Of a DNA stretch of 64,000 nucleotides, positions 54,038 through 62,456 are shown in pieces. This DNA is from Microbulbifer pacificus. GTDB taxonomy: Bacteria; Pseudomonadota; Gammaproteobacteria; Pseudomonadales; Cellvibrionaceae. Under the pieces are notes generated by a model that was given only the letters and a program-made list of their open reading frames with translations, ran no database searches and was not told where the DNA came from. Made by a program: the position numbers and the translations under genes. The stretch is taken from the NCBI RefSeq assembly GCF_002959965.1, contig NZ_PREV01000026.1, positions 844,501 to 908,500 on the forward strand. The letters are read 5' to 3'. Numbering within the stretch: the first letter of the stretch is position 1; each line of letters starts with the position of its first letter.

Positions 54038-55165
54038 ATGAACCGCAAACCGTCGCCTGCCCCAAGGATCGTCCACTCACTGGCCGCATTCGCGGCGATG
54101 ATGGCAGTCACCCTGACGATCACGGCCTGCTCCGGAGACAACGTAAACACCGACAGCCCCGCAACGTCGGCGGAAAGCGCCGGAACCAACGTCAGGTTGA
54201 ACGGCTCCGGCGCGAGTTTTCCTTTTCCGATTTACTCCAGGTGGTTCAAGGATTTTTCAGAAAAACAACGCCGCATCCGCGTGGAGTATCAGGTCAAAGG
54301 CAGCGATGCGGGCATCCGGGATTTCATCAATGGAACGGTGGATTTCGCCGCCTCCGATGCCGCCATGGAAGAGGACGAAATAGGCAAGATCAAACGGGGG
54401 GCAATCCTGCTGCCAATGACCGCCGGCGAAGTGGTGCTGGCATACCATCTCCCGGGTATCGACACTCTCAGACTTCCACGAAGTGTTTATCCGGAAATAT
54501 TCCTCGGCAAAATCGATCGCTGGAACGATCCCCAACTTGTCGCGGCCAACCCCGGGATAGACCTCCCGGATACCAAAATCACCGTCGTCACCCGCTCCGA
54601 TTCGTCAGGCACTACCTTTGTATTCACCGGGCACCTGAGCGCAGTGAATGCCAACTTCAAATCTGCGGTGGGTCAGGCGAAGGCACCCAACTGGCCACCT
54701 GCGGCCAATTTCGTCAAGGCGCCGAGAAATGACGGTATCGCAGCACAGATCAGACAAATCCCCGGTGCCATCGGTTACGTGGAATACGGATTCGCCAAAC
54801 TTACCGGCTTGCCCTCAGCGCAGCTGGAAAACAAGTCCGGCAACTTTATTTCTCCGGGTCCGGAAGCCGGCGCCGCGGCACTGAGCAGTGTGAAATTCCC
54901 CGCGCGCACCCTGCCCGGTGGCCAGGTGCCAAATTTGATTGCCTGGGTCTGGGACCCCGGCGACGCGCAGGCTTATCCCATTGCCAGTTTTACCTGGCTG
55001 CTGGTTTACGCGGAACAGGACGACCACAAGGCGAATGCCATGCGGAAATTGGTGAATTACATGCTGAGCGACAGTGCCCAGGACCTGGCAGACAGCCTCG
55101 GGTATATTCCGCTGCCCAACACGGTACGCAACAAGGTACGCGAGGCGGCCGAGTTTATTCAGTAA
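54038..55165 (+). CDS. pstS: Phosphate-binding lipoprotein PstS
   Basis: A 375-residue periplasmic phosphate-binding protein. Cys31 in TITAC is a lipobox. Phosphate-binding segments are LNGSGASFPFPIYSRW and TVVTRSDSSGTTFVFTGHLS. The end NKVREAAEFIQ is usual for PstS. It is probably cotranscribed with phoX. No pstC, pstA, pstB or phoU follows, so it either feeds a transporter encoded elsewhere or serves as an extra binding protein. Confidence 0.92.
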   Translation: MNRKPSPAPRIVHSLAAFAAMMAVTLTITACSGDNVNTDSPATSAESAGTNVRLNGSGASFPFPIYSRWFKDFSEKQRRIRVEYQVKGSDAGIRDFINGTVDFAASDAAMEEDEIGKIKRGAILLPMTAGEVVLAYHLPGIDTLRLPRSVYPEIFLGKIDRWNDPQLVAANPGIDLPDTKITVVTRSDSSGTTFVFTGHLSAVNANFKSAVGQAKAPNWPPAANFVKAPRNDGIAAQIRQIPGAIGYVEYGFAKLTGLPSAQLENKSGNFISPGPEAGAAALSSVKFPARTLPGGQVPNLIAWVWDPGDAQAYPIASFTWLLVYAEQDDHKANAMRKLVNYMLSDSAQDLADSLGYIPLPNTVRNKVREAAEFIQ

Positions 55166-55302
55166 CATCATCCCGGCGGTGAAGATCCGCGCATACGCGG
55201 GGTGGATACGCTGTATTTTCCACCGGGCCATCTCAGGGCCCAGCAAGTACTTACCTGGGTATCCCTTTGCACGAATTCAAATAAGCGCCTGTCGAAAGCA
55301 GA

Positions 55303-55914
55303 TCAGCGAAAACTCTTTATCCATCGCCCCAGGGCCTGGCGCCGCCAGACCAGGAGAGCCAGCGCGATCGCACTGTAGATCGCCGGCTCTATCCAGCCAC
55401 TTTTCACCGACCACCAGAAATGCCAGCAGGCAAGTACCACCACCACATACAACAGGCCGTGTAATTTTTTCCAGCTCTTCCCCATTTTTCGAAGCAGCAC
55501 CGGCAGAGAAGTTATCGCCAGCGCGAGCAGGATCAACCAGGCGGAGAACCCCAGCAGAATATACGTGCGCTTGACCAGCTCCACACTGATCAGCGACCAG
55601 TCGAGCCCGAGATCCAGTGCCAGCCAGGTACTGAAATGCAGCGTTGCCCAGGCAAAGCACCAGAGCCCCAACGGCCGGCGCAGGCGATTGAGCTGACCGT
55701 AGTGCAGCGTTTTCGCCAGCGGTGAAACCAGCAATGTAAGCAGTAACAGGCGGATGCTCCCCATTCCCAGGTAATGGATCAGCTCCTTGACCGGATCACC
55801 ACCCAGGCGGCCGTCGTTGATGGCGTAGAACAACCAGAGCAACGGTAACAATGCCCCGAGGTGCACGCCAATCTGCAACAGGATCGCCGCATATTTTTTC
55901 CTGCTCGCGGCCAC
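55303..55914 (-). CDS. msrQ: MsrQ heme-binding membrane subunit
   Basis: A 203-residue membrane cytochrome that passes electrons from the quinone pool or flavin reductase to MsrP. About six transmembrane segments are visible, with heme-ligand histidines in LHFSTWLALD and LHGLLYVVVVLACWHFWW. The GTG start shares one base with the msrP stop codon (TAGTG). Length fits YedZ/MsrQ (about 200). Confidence 0.92.
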   Translation of the reverse strand: MAASRKKYAAILLQIGVHLGALLPLLWLFYAINDGRLGGDPVKELIHYLGMGSIRLLLLTLLVSPLAKTLHYGQLNRLRRPLGLWCFAWATLHFSTWLALDLGLDWSLISVELVKRTYILLGFSAWLILLALAITSLPVLLRKMGKSWKKLHGLLYVVVVLACWHFWWSVKSGWIEPAIYSAIALALLVWRRQALGRWIKSFR

Positions 55915-56924
55915 TAGTAAAACTTCCTCAGATCCATTTTGCTGTAGAGCGAGGCCACTTCCTCACCGTAACCGTTAAATGGCAGGGTCTCCTGGCGCTT
56001 GACCGCGAACAGACCGCCGGGACCAATAAAGCGTTCGCTGGCCTGGGACCAGCGCGGGTGATCCACCGCCGGGTTTACATTGGCGTAGAAACCGTATTCA
56101 TTGGGGGCGAGTTTGTTCCAGCTGGTGCTAGGCATTGTCTCCACCAGCTTGATCTTCACAATGGACTTGATGCCCTTAAAGCCGTATTTCCACGGCACCA
56201 CCAGCCGGATCGGGGCACCGTTTTGCGGGGGCAGGGTTTTGCCGTAGAGGCCTACAGACAGAATCGTCAGCGGGTGCATGGCTTCGTCCATACGCAGTCC
56301 CTCCACGTAGGGATAATCCACACCGCCACCGATATAGCGGTTGCGCTGACCGGGCATCTGCTCCGGATCGTAGAGCGTCTGGAAGGCCACATATTTCGCG
56401 CGGCTGGTAGGCTGGAAGCGCTGGAGGAACTTGCCGAGCTCGAAACCGATCCAGGGAATCACCATGGACCAGGCCTCCACACAGCGCATACGGTATATAC
56501 GCTCTTCCAGGCCAATATCGTTCATCAGCCGCCATACATCCACGGTACCCGGTTTCTCCACCTCGCCTTCTACGGTAAGGGTCCAGGGCTCGATCTTGAG
56601 CCCCTGGCTGTTTTCCGCAGGGTCGGTCTTGCCGATGCCGAACTCATAAAAATTGTTGTGGGTGGTGATTTTCGCTTCGGGCGTGAGAGCCAGATCCGGG
56701 GCCGGCTGCTGGCGGGAGTAATCCAGCGGTTTGCGCGTGGCCTTGCCGGTGCTCTCCTCGGTATCGCGACCGAACAGATCCCATCCGCTGGCACCGCCCG
56801 ACAGCAGCAGTCCACCCAGGCCGGCGCCGAGCCCCCGGATCACACTGCGGCGGGAAACATAAGCGGCTTCAGGGGTGGTCTGCGCTTCACTGAGGTCACT
56901 GCGCGCTGTTTTTTTGATCAGCAT
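55914..56924 (-). CDS. msrP: MsrP periplasmic methionine sulfoxide reductase
   Basis: A 336-residue molybdoenzyme that repairs oxidised methionine in periplasmic proteins. The Tat signal has twin Arg at 25-26 ([10 protein letters not shown]). Cys148 in YRMRCVEAW is the molybdenum ligand. Other family segments are [16 protein letters not shown] and [26 protein letters not shown] precedes the ATG. It forms an operon with msrQ. Confidence 0.95.
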   Translation of the reverse strand: MLIKKTARSDLSEAQTTPEAAYVSRRSVIRGLGAGLGGLLLSGGASGWDLFGRDTEESTGKATRKPLDYSRQQPAPDLALTPEAKITTHNNFYEFGIGKTDPAENSQGLKIEPWTLTVEGEVEKPGTVDVWRLMNDIGLEERIYRMRCVEAWSMVIPWIGFELGKFLQRFQPTSRAKYVAFQTLYDPEQMPGQRNRYIGGGVDYPYVEGLRMDEAMHPLTILSVGLYGKTLPPQNGAPIRLVVPWKYGFKGIKSIVKIKLVETMPSTSWNKLAPNEYGFYANVNPAVDHPRWSQASERFIGPGGLFAVKRQETLPFNGYGEEVASLYSKMDLRKFY

Positions 56925-57167
56925 GGCTTAGCTCTCCGCTGGCGGTTTCATCCGATGTGCGTCTTAACACCGGCTCAACGCAATAAGAGCCCGGATTTCG
57001 GATTTTGTTCACTTTAGTCTTGTTCAAAATAGTTTCGCGCGAGCTTATACCCAATCGCAATGAAAAATCCTTTTCCTGGTGGAGGAATCAATGACAGATT
57101 ATTGTTTCTCAATGCAGTCGGCTCACGTGCCGAGCTTCGACTGGTAACCGATATAGAGGTAGCACCG

Positions 57168-57314
57168 ATGCTTGAAACGATCATCGTGATTCTGGTTGTG
57201 CTCTGGTTACTGGGGCTGGTGAGCTCCTATACCCTGGGTGGCTTTCTGCACATACTGCTCATCATCGCCGTAATTCTGTTGATCCTGCGACTGGTGCGGG
57301 GGCGGGGGCCGTAG
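57168..57314 (+). CDS. Lmo0937-family small membrane protein
   Basis: A 48-residue protein with two hydrophobic helices. It begins MLETIIVILVVLWLLGLVSS and continues YTLGGFLHILLIIAVILLIL before a basic end. This is the small stress-associated membrane family called lmo0937. The ATG at 57168 is preceded by GAGGTAGCACC; a longer frame from 57060 is unlikely. Function is unknown. A promoter was not identified. Confidence 0.8.
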   Translation: MLETIIVILVVLWLLGLVSSYTLGGFLHILLIIAVILLILRLVRGRGP

Positions 57315-57481
57315 CCTCCATCTGCAGAACCGCGCGAGAGGAGGGAGGTCAACCGGGAGCTGCGGGAGATCGCGGGTCGGACACGTCGTTGTGCCAGCGC
57401 CGCTTCCCTTGTCGACACTGACACTACATTGCGGATATAGACTGTGGCCCTGTGGCCAGAAGCAACTCAAGGCCCAGCCTG

Positions 57482-59200
57482 TTACGCACGATGGCATTCG
57501 AATAACTCAATGGCACTTTCGGAAATGGCTCGCGCCAGCGCCTGTTCGCGCACGAAAACCCCTGCGGCGCCATCCCGGGCGAGCATACGCGCATCCTCGT
57601 CGCCACTGGCTCGCGCCAGAACCTGAATGTCGGGCTTTAGCAGACTCGCGGTCTCAATCATGCGCCGGGCGCGCAGGCTATCCGGAATGGTTACAATCAA
57701 CAGCCGTGCGCGCGCCACATGCGCCTGAATCAGTACCTCCGGTTCCGCCGCATCGCCGGAGACCGCAGCCAACCCGCGCTCCCGCAATTGTTCGACCAGC
57801 TCGCGGCTCTGTTCCGCCACCACTATGGAAATGCCGGCCCGCGCCAGTGAGTTCGACACCCGCGAGCCCACATCGCCGTATCCCACCACTACTGCGTGTC
57901 CGGTCAACTTGCGCAGGTCCGTGGTCATTGGTAACTCCGCCAACGGGTCCGACGAGCGCTCCATGAACCGTGCCAGCCTCGAGCGCCCGCGAATCCAGCG
58001 CTGCAATGGCTCCACCGCATTGAACAGCAGAGGATTTAGCGTGATGGAAATTAGTGCACCGGCGAGAATCAGGTTTTGCCCCTCCGCCGAGAGCAACCCC
58101 AGAGATGCGCCAAGACCCGCGAGGATGAAGGAAAACTCACCGATCTGCGCCAGACTCGCGGACACAGTGAGCGCGGTGTTGAGTGGATAGCGGAATAGCA
58201 ACACCAGTCCAAACGCCGCCAGAGTCTTGCCGAATACGATGATAGCCACCACCGCCAGTATTTTGGCTGGTGCCTCAAGCAACATCGCAGGATCAAACAG
58301 CATACCCACAGAAACGAAGAACAGTACGGCGAATGCATCCCGCAGCGGCAGCGACTCCTCCGCCGCACGGTGGCTGAGCGCCGACTCCCGCAACACCATA
58401 CCGGCAAAAAAAGCACCAAGCGCAAAGGACACGCCGAAGATAACGGAGGAGAAGTAGGCAATACCCATTGCAGTCGCCACTACCGCCAGAGTAAAGAGTT
58501 CCCGAGAACCGGTGCGCGCCACCTGCCACAACAACCAGGGGAACAGGCGGCGGCCACCCACCAACATCAGCGCGACGAAAATCCCGACCTTGCCCAAGGT
58601 AACAGCGACAGTGAACGCCAGATTGCCGGCTTCGGTATCCACTAGCGTATGCGGGGAATCCGCCGGTGTGCCGCCCAGCCACCCAGCCAGTGCCGGCAGA
58701 ATCACCAAGACGAACACCATCACAAGATCTTCCACCACCAACCACCCAACGGCGATGCGCCCGTTAACGGTATCCAGTAATCCACGGACTTCCAAAGCCC
58801 GTAACAACACCACTGTGCTCGCAACCGACAAAGCTAGGCCAAACACCAGGCATGCACCAATATCCCAACCCCAGAGACGTGCGACGCTGAAGCCCAGCAG
58901 GGTGGCCACGGTAATCTGCGCAAGTGCACCAAGAATGGCAATACGCCGCACCGCCATCAGGTCGGAAAGGGAAAAGTGCAGGCCGACGCCGAACATCAGC
59001 AGGATCACGCCAATTTCCGCCAGCTGCTGCGACAGCGCTATATCGGCAACGAAACCCGGCGTGGAAGGGCCTATGATCACGCCGGCAATGATGTAACCGA
59101 GCAACGCTGGCAGACGCAGACGCGCCGCCGCGAAACCCAGCACCAGCGCTAACCCCAGCGCCACGGCTATGGTGGTAATCAGAGAAATATCGTGATGCAA
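57482..59200 (-). CDS. ybaL: YbaL-like cation/proton antiporter
   Basis: A 572-residue CPA2-family transporter. Twelve or so transmembrane segments run to about residue 395, beginning LITTIAVALGLALVLGFAAA with LLGYIIAGVIIGPSTPGFVA and ILLMFGVGLHFSLSDLMAVR, very close to E. coli YbaL. A C-terminal TrkA-N (RCK) domain has the nucleotide-binding VVVGYGDVGSRV. The start is TTG with a strong GGAGGGGGACT upstream. The transported ion is most likely K+ or Na+. Confidence 0.92.
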   Translation of the reverse strand: MHHDISLITTIAVALGLALVLGFAAARLRLPALLGYIIAGVIIGPSTPGFVADIALSQQLAEIGVILLMFGVGLHFSLSDLMAVRRIAILGALAQITVATLLGFSVARLWGWDIGACLVFGLALSVASTVVLLRALEVRGLLDTVNGRIAVGWLVVEDLVMVFVLVILPALAGWLGGTPADSPHTLVDTEAGNLAFTVAVTLGKVGIFVALMLVGGRRLFPWLLWQVARTGSRELFTLAVVATAMGIAYFSSVIFGVSFALGAFFAGMVLRESALSHRAAEESLPLRDAFAVLFFVSVGMLFDPAMLLEAPAKILAVVAIIVFGKTLAAFGLVLLFRYPLNTALTVSASLAQIGEFSFILAGLGASLGLLSAEGQNLILAGALISITLNPLLFNAVEPLQRWIRGRSRLARFMERSSDPLAELPMTTDLRKLTGHAVVVGYGDVGSRVSNSLARAGISIVVAEQSRELVEQLRERGLAAVSGDAAEPEVLIQAHVARARLLIVTIPDSLRARRMIETASLLKPDIQVLARASGDEDARMLARDGAAGVFVREQALARAISESAIELFECHRA

Positions 59201-59314
59201 AAGTCCCCCTCCGTGCCACTCGCGGATAGTTCAGGCTGAGCGCTCTTTGTGCCCCCAGAAACGCCCCCAAAAGCTTTATTAATAAGGCGGTAGTATGTGC
59301 TGGAACGCCGTGAA

Positions 59315-59923
59315 TCACACCATGAAAAACTGCTGGAGCCCCAACAGAACATTGGTGGTCGCCACGGAAGCCAGAATCAACCCCATGACCCGGCTGACGA
59401 TACTGGCACCGGTATCACCGATCCAGCGGTGGATCCGGTTGGCGGAGAGCAACAAGAGGAGAACGATCGCCAATACCGAAAACATGGCCGTGGCGGTATG
59501 GAACTGGTGTATGGGATCAAAACGGTGGTTATCCGTCAGCACCACCGCCGCCAGCATGGCGCCCGGAGAGGCAATGGAGGGAACCGCGAGAGGGAAAATC
59601 GCGGTTTCATGCCCGCTCTGGACGATTCCCATTTCCTGCTCGGGCTTACCCTCACCAAAAATCATGGTGAGGGCAAAAAGGAACAGCACTATTCCACCGG
59701 CAACCTGAAACGCCGACAGCGGGACACCGATCGCCTCCAGCAAGTACTGCCCGGCCAGCAGAAAGAACAGCAGAATGCCGGTTGCCACCGCTACCGCGAT
59801 AAACGCAATCCTGCGCCTTTGCCACTCCGCGTGGCGGCTGGTAACAGCAATAAACACCGGCAGTGTGCCTACCGGGTCGATTACCGCAAAGAAAAAGACA
59901 AAGCTGCTGATCCAATCGTTCAA
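59315..59923 (-). CDS. MarC-family membrane protein
   Basis: A 202-residue integral membrane protein of the MarC/UPF0056 family. Six hydrophobic segments are visible. Characteristic segments are FFAVIDPVGTLPVFIAVTS and FPLAVPSIASPGAMLAAVVL. The start is TTG at 59923 with GGGAGG five bases upstream. Despite the name, the family role is not established. It is 114 bases after ybaL and divergent from aceK. Confidence 0.88.
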   Translation of the reverse strand: MNDWISSFVFFFAVIDPVGTLPVFIAVTSRHAEWQRRRIAFIAVAVATGILLFFLLAGQYLLEAIGVPLSAFQVAGGIVLFLFALTMIFGEGKPEQEMGIVQSGHETAIFPLAVPSIASPGAMLAAVVLTDNHRFDPIHQFHTATAMFSVLAIVLLLLLSANRIHRWIGDTGASIVSRVMGLILASVATTNVLLGLQQFFMV

Positions 59924-59992
59924 TTGGCCTCCCGAAAGTCCGTGCTAACATCGGCTACATGGTATGAAAACGGATCCAATTGAGTCTAGTGC

Positions 59993-61756
59993 ATGACCAA
60001 TCACTCCCCGACCGCCCGCCGCATCGCCAAAACCATCCTCAATGGCTTTGATGCGTACTTCGCGGATTTCCAGAACATCACGCTGGGCGCCAAGGCGCGC
60101 TTCGAAACCGCGGCCTGGCCGGGGGTGCACCAGGCCAACAAGGAGCGTATCGACCTCTACAAGGTGAAGGTGAACCAGGTACTGAAACTGGTGCACTCTG
60201 TCACCAGTAAAGACACCACCCAACTGGAGCTGTGGGGCCAGGCCAAGGAAACCTACGCGCAGCTGATCGCCAACAACAACAATTACGAGATCGCCGAGAC
60301 TTTTTTCAATTCGGTGTTCTGCAGCCAGTTCCAGCACGCACACATCCACGACAGCCACATTTTCGTAAAGTCCTCGCGCGCCCCGGATGAAAAACCACTG
60401 CGGGATTACAGTATCTATATCAGCTACAGCGGCCGCGACGGTCTGCGGGCGATGATGGAAGACATTCTCGCCGATTACAGCTTCTCTATACCCTGGGAAG
60501 ACATGCAGCGAGACCTGGACCATATCTGCAGTGCCCTGCGCGACGGGCCGCTGGCGGGCAAACTGGAAACCGAGGACGACGAGCAGCGCCTGCGAGTGGA
60601 CATGTTGGAGTCGGTGTTCTACCGCAACAAAGCGGCCTATCTGGTGGGGAGGTTGATGTTCAATGGCGAAGTGATTCCCCTGATCCTGCCCTGTCTGAAC
60701 AATGGTCGCAGCCAGGTGTTTGTGGATACGGTCATCCACGACAACGACTCCGCCAGTATCATTTTCAGTTTCACCCGCTCCTACTTCATGGTGGATGCGC
60801 CGATCCCCTCGCGTTTTGTGCGCTTCCTCTCCACCATCATGCCGCTCAAGGAAAAATCGGAACTGTACAACTCCATCGGCTTCCACAAGCATGGCAAGAC
60901 CGAGTTCTACCGCCATATCCTCGCGCACATGAAGGTGAGCAATGACAAGTTCATCATTGCACCCGGTATCAAGGGCATGGTGATGAGTGTATTTACCCTG
61001 CCCTCCTATCCCGTGGTATTCAAGGTAATCAAGGACCGCTTTGATGCGCCGAAAACCGTCACCGAGGAAATCGTCAAGGAGAAGTACAAATTCGTATCCC
61101 GCGCCGACCGGGTCGGGCGTATGGCGGATACCCAGGAATACACCAACTTTATTTTTTACCGCAACCGCTTCAGTGAGGAGTTACTGGCGGAACTGCAGAA
61201 GCTGGCACCGTCCAAACTTCATATTGACGACAAGTGGATCATCATCAAACACCTGTATGTGGAGCGGCGCATGGAGCCGCTCAATCTGTATCTCGACACC
61301 GCCGATGAACAGCAGACGGTTGAGGCCATGGAAGAATACGGCAACGCCATCAAGCAGCTCGCCGCGGCGAATATTTTTCCCGGCGATATGCTACTGAAAA
61401 ACTTCGGTGTGACCCGTCACGGACGGGTGGTATTTTACGATTACGACGAACTCTGCCCGCTCACCGAGTGCAACTTTCGCAAGATCCCCGAACCGCACAC
61501 GACAGAGCAGGAACTGGCAGACCGCCCCTGGTACACGGTGGCAGAGGCGGATGTTTTCCCCGAGGAGTTCCGCCTGTTTTTCTCCGGCAATCCCATTGCC
61601 CGCAAGGCGTTCGAGGATCAACACAGCGACCTGTACGACTACCGCTACTGGCAACGGTTGCAGGAGCGCATTCGCGCCGGCCGGGTGGAGAGCACCTTTC
61701 CCTACCGTCGCAAGGTGCGCTTTCGCCGCCTGCCCATCAAGCGTACGTCGCCGTAA
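59993..61756 (+). CDS. aceK: Isocitrate dehydrogenase kinase/phosphatase
   Basis: A 587-residue enzyme (E. coli 578) that phosphorylates and dephosphorylates isocitrate dehydrogenase to set flow into the glyoxylate bypass. The nucleotide-binding region is APGIKGMVMSVFTLPSYPVV with the Lys in FKVIKDRFD, and the active-site region is GDMLLKNFGVTRHGRVVFYD then YDELCPLTECNFRKIPEP. The regulatory N-terminal half is present. No aceB or aceA is nearby, unlike enterobacterial aceBAK operons. The Shine-Dalgarno is weak. Confidence 0.96.
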   Translation: MTNHSPTARRIAKTILNGFDAYFADFQNITLGAKARFETAAWPGVHQANKERIDLYKVKVNQVLKLVHSVTSKDTTQLELWGQAKETYAQLIANNNNYEIAETFFNSVFCSQFQHAHIHDSHIFVKSSRAPDEKPLRDYSIYISYSGRDGLRAMMEDILADYSFSIPWEDMQRDLDHICSALRDGPLAGKLETEDDEQRLRVDMLESVFYRNKAAYLVGRLMFNGEVIPLILPCLNNGRSQVFVDTVIHDNDSASIIFSFTRSYFMVDAPIPSRFVRFLSTIMPLKEKSELYNSIGFHKHGKTEFYRHILAHMKVSNDKFIIAPGIKGMVMSVFTLPSYPVVFKVIKDRFDAPKTVTEEIVKEKYKFVSRADRVGRMADTQEYTNFIFYRNRFSEELLAELQKLAPSKLHIDDKWIIIKHLYVERRMEPLNLYLDTADEQQTVEAMEEYGNAIKQLAAANIFPGDMLLKNFGVTRHGRVVFYDYDELCPLTECNFRKIPEPHTTEQELADRPWYTVAEADVFPEEFRLFFSGNPIARKAFEDQHSDLYDYRYWQRLQERIRAGRVESTFPYRRKVRFRRLPIKRTSP

Positions 61757-61869
61757 ACAGCCTCCGAGGGGTCGAGAGGTCTTGGGCCCAACTATGGCTA
61801 TAGTTAGGGAAGTGGTTATCCGGTTATTGAATACTACCGGGTCAAGCAGGTACCGATGGAGGTCTGGAA

Positions 61870-62379
61870 GTGCGGTATTTAGGCGGTGGCGCCCTGTGCG
61901 TGGGTCTGGCGTTGTGGAGCGTAGCCTTGAGCGGTTGCGGCTACCTGCCCAGTGAGATGGAGGGCAAGCCCAAGTCCGGCAAGTCAATGCCGCCGGAATC
62001 CACTGCGGGTGTGGCAATGCACGCCGCTAGCTGTGAAGTTCGCGCCAAAGGCTACAAGCTACAGACCTTTGACGATCTCTACGAATTTACCGATGACCCC
62101 AGGCACCCGTTCCAACCCGCCACCAATCTCCCCGCCAAATACGATGTCCAGGCGTTTGTTTGGGGCTATGACAATTGCCTCGAGCGCGGCACCTGCCAGC
62201 ACGGAGACCACTATTGGCTGATCAAGCGGGGCCCGGAGGAAGATTTTTCCACCTGGGTGGTCACCCCCCAGTTCCCCCGCATCACCATCGAATCCCGCTG
62301 CAAGGAAAACCTGAAAGTGGGCGAGCGCTATCGTTTTTCCTTTGAGGGTGGGAAGCTGGTGGGGTTCAGCAAAAATTAA
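61870..62379 (+). CDS. Unrecognised small lipoprotein
   Basis: A 169-residue protein with a GTG start preceded by GGAGG. The N-terminus has a hydrophobic signal and a lipobox LSGC with Cys23. The mature part has several cysteines (ASCEVR, DNCLERGTCQHGD, ESRCKEN) that may pair. No family recognised. It follows aceK by 113 bases, which include an AACTAT/ATAGTT hairpin (61790-61805), and may be independent. Confidence 0.72.
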   Translation: MRYLGGGALCVGLALWSVALSGCGYLPSEMEGKPKSGKSMPPESTAGVAMHAASCEVRAKGYKLQTFDDLYEFTDDPRHPFQPATNLPAKYDVQAFVWGYDNCLERGTCQHGDHYWLIKRGPEEDFSTWVVTPQFPRITIESRCKENLKVGERYRFSFEGGKLVGFSKN

Positions 62380-62403
62380 GTCAAGAATCATTTCTTGACT
62401 TAA
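62376..62403. terminator. Palindromic hairpin at the lipoprotein stop
   Basis: TTAAGTCAAGAA (62376-62387) and TTCTTGACTTAA (62392-62403) form a perfect 12-bp stem with a TCAT loop. The TAA stop codon of the lipoprotein lies in the stem. No T run follows, so it may be a weak or bidirectional 3' structure between convergent genes. Confidence 0.5.
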
Positions 62404-62456
62404 TACTGTCCGAGAAGGTGCCGCTGCCGGGCACAGCCACCTGTGTATTCACCCCA

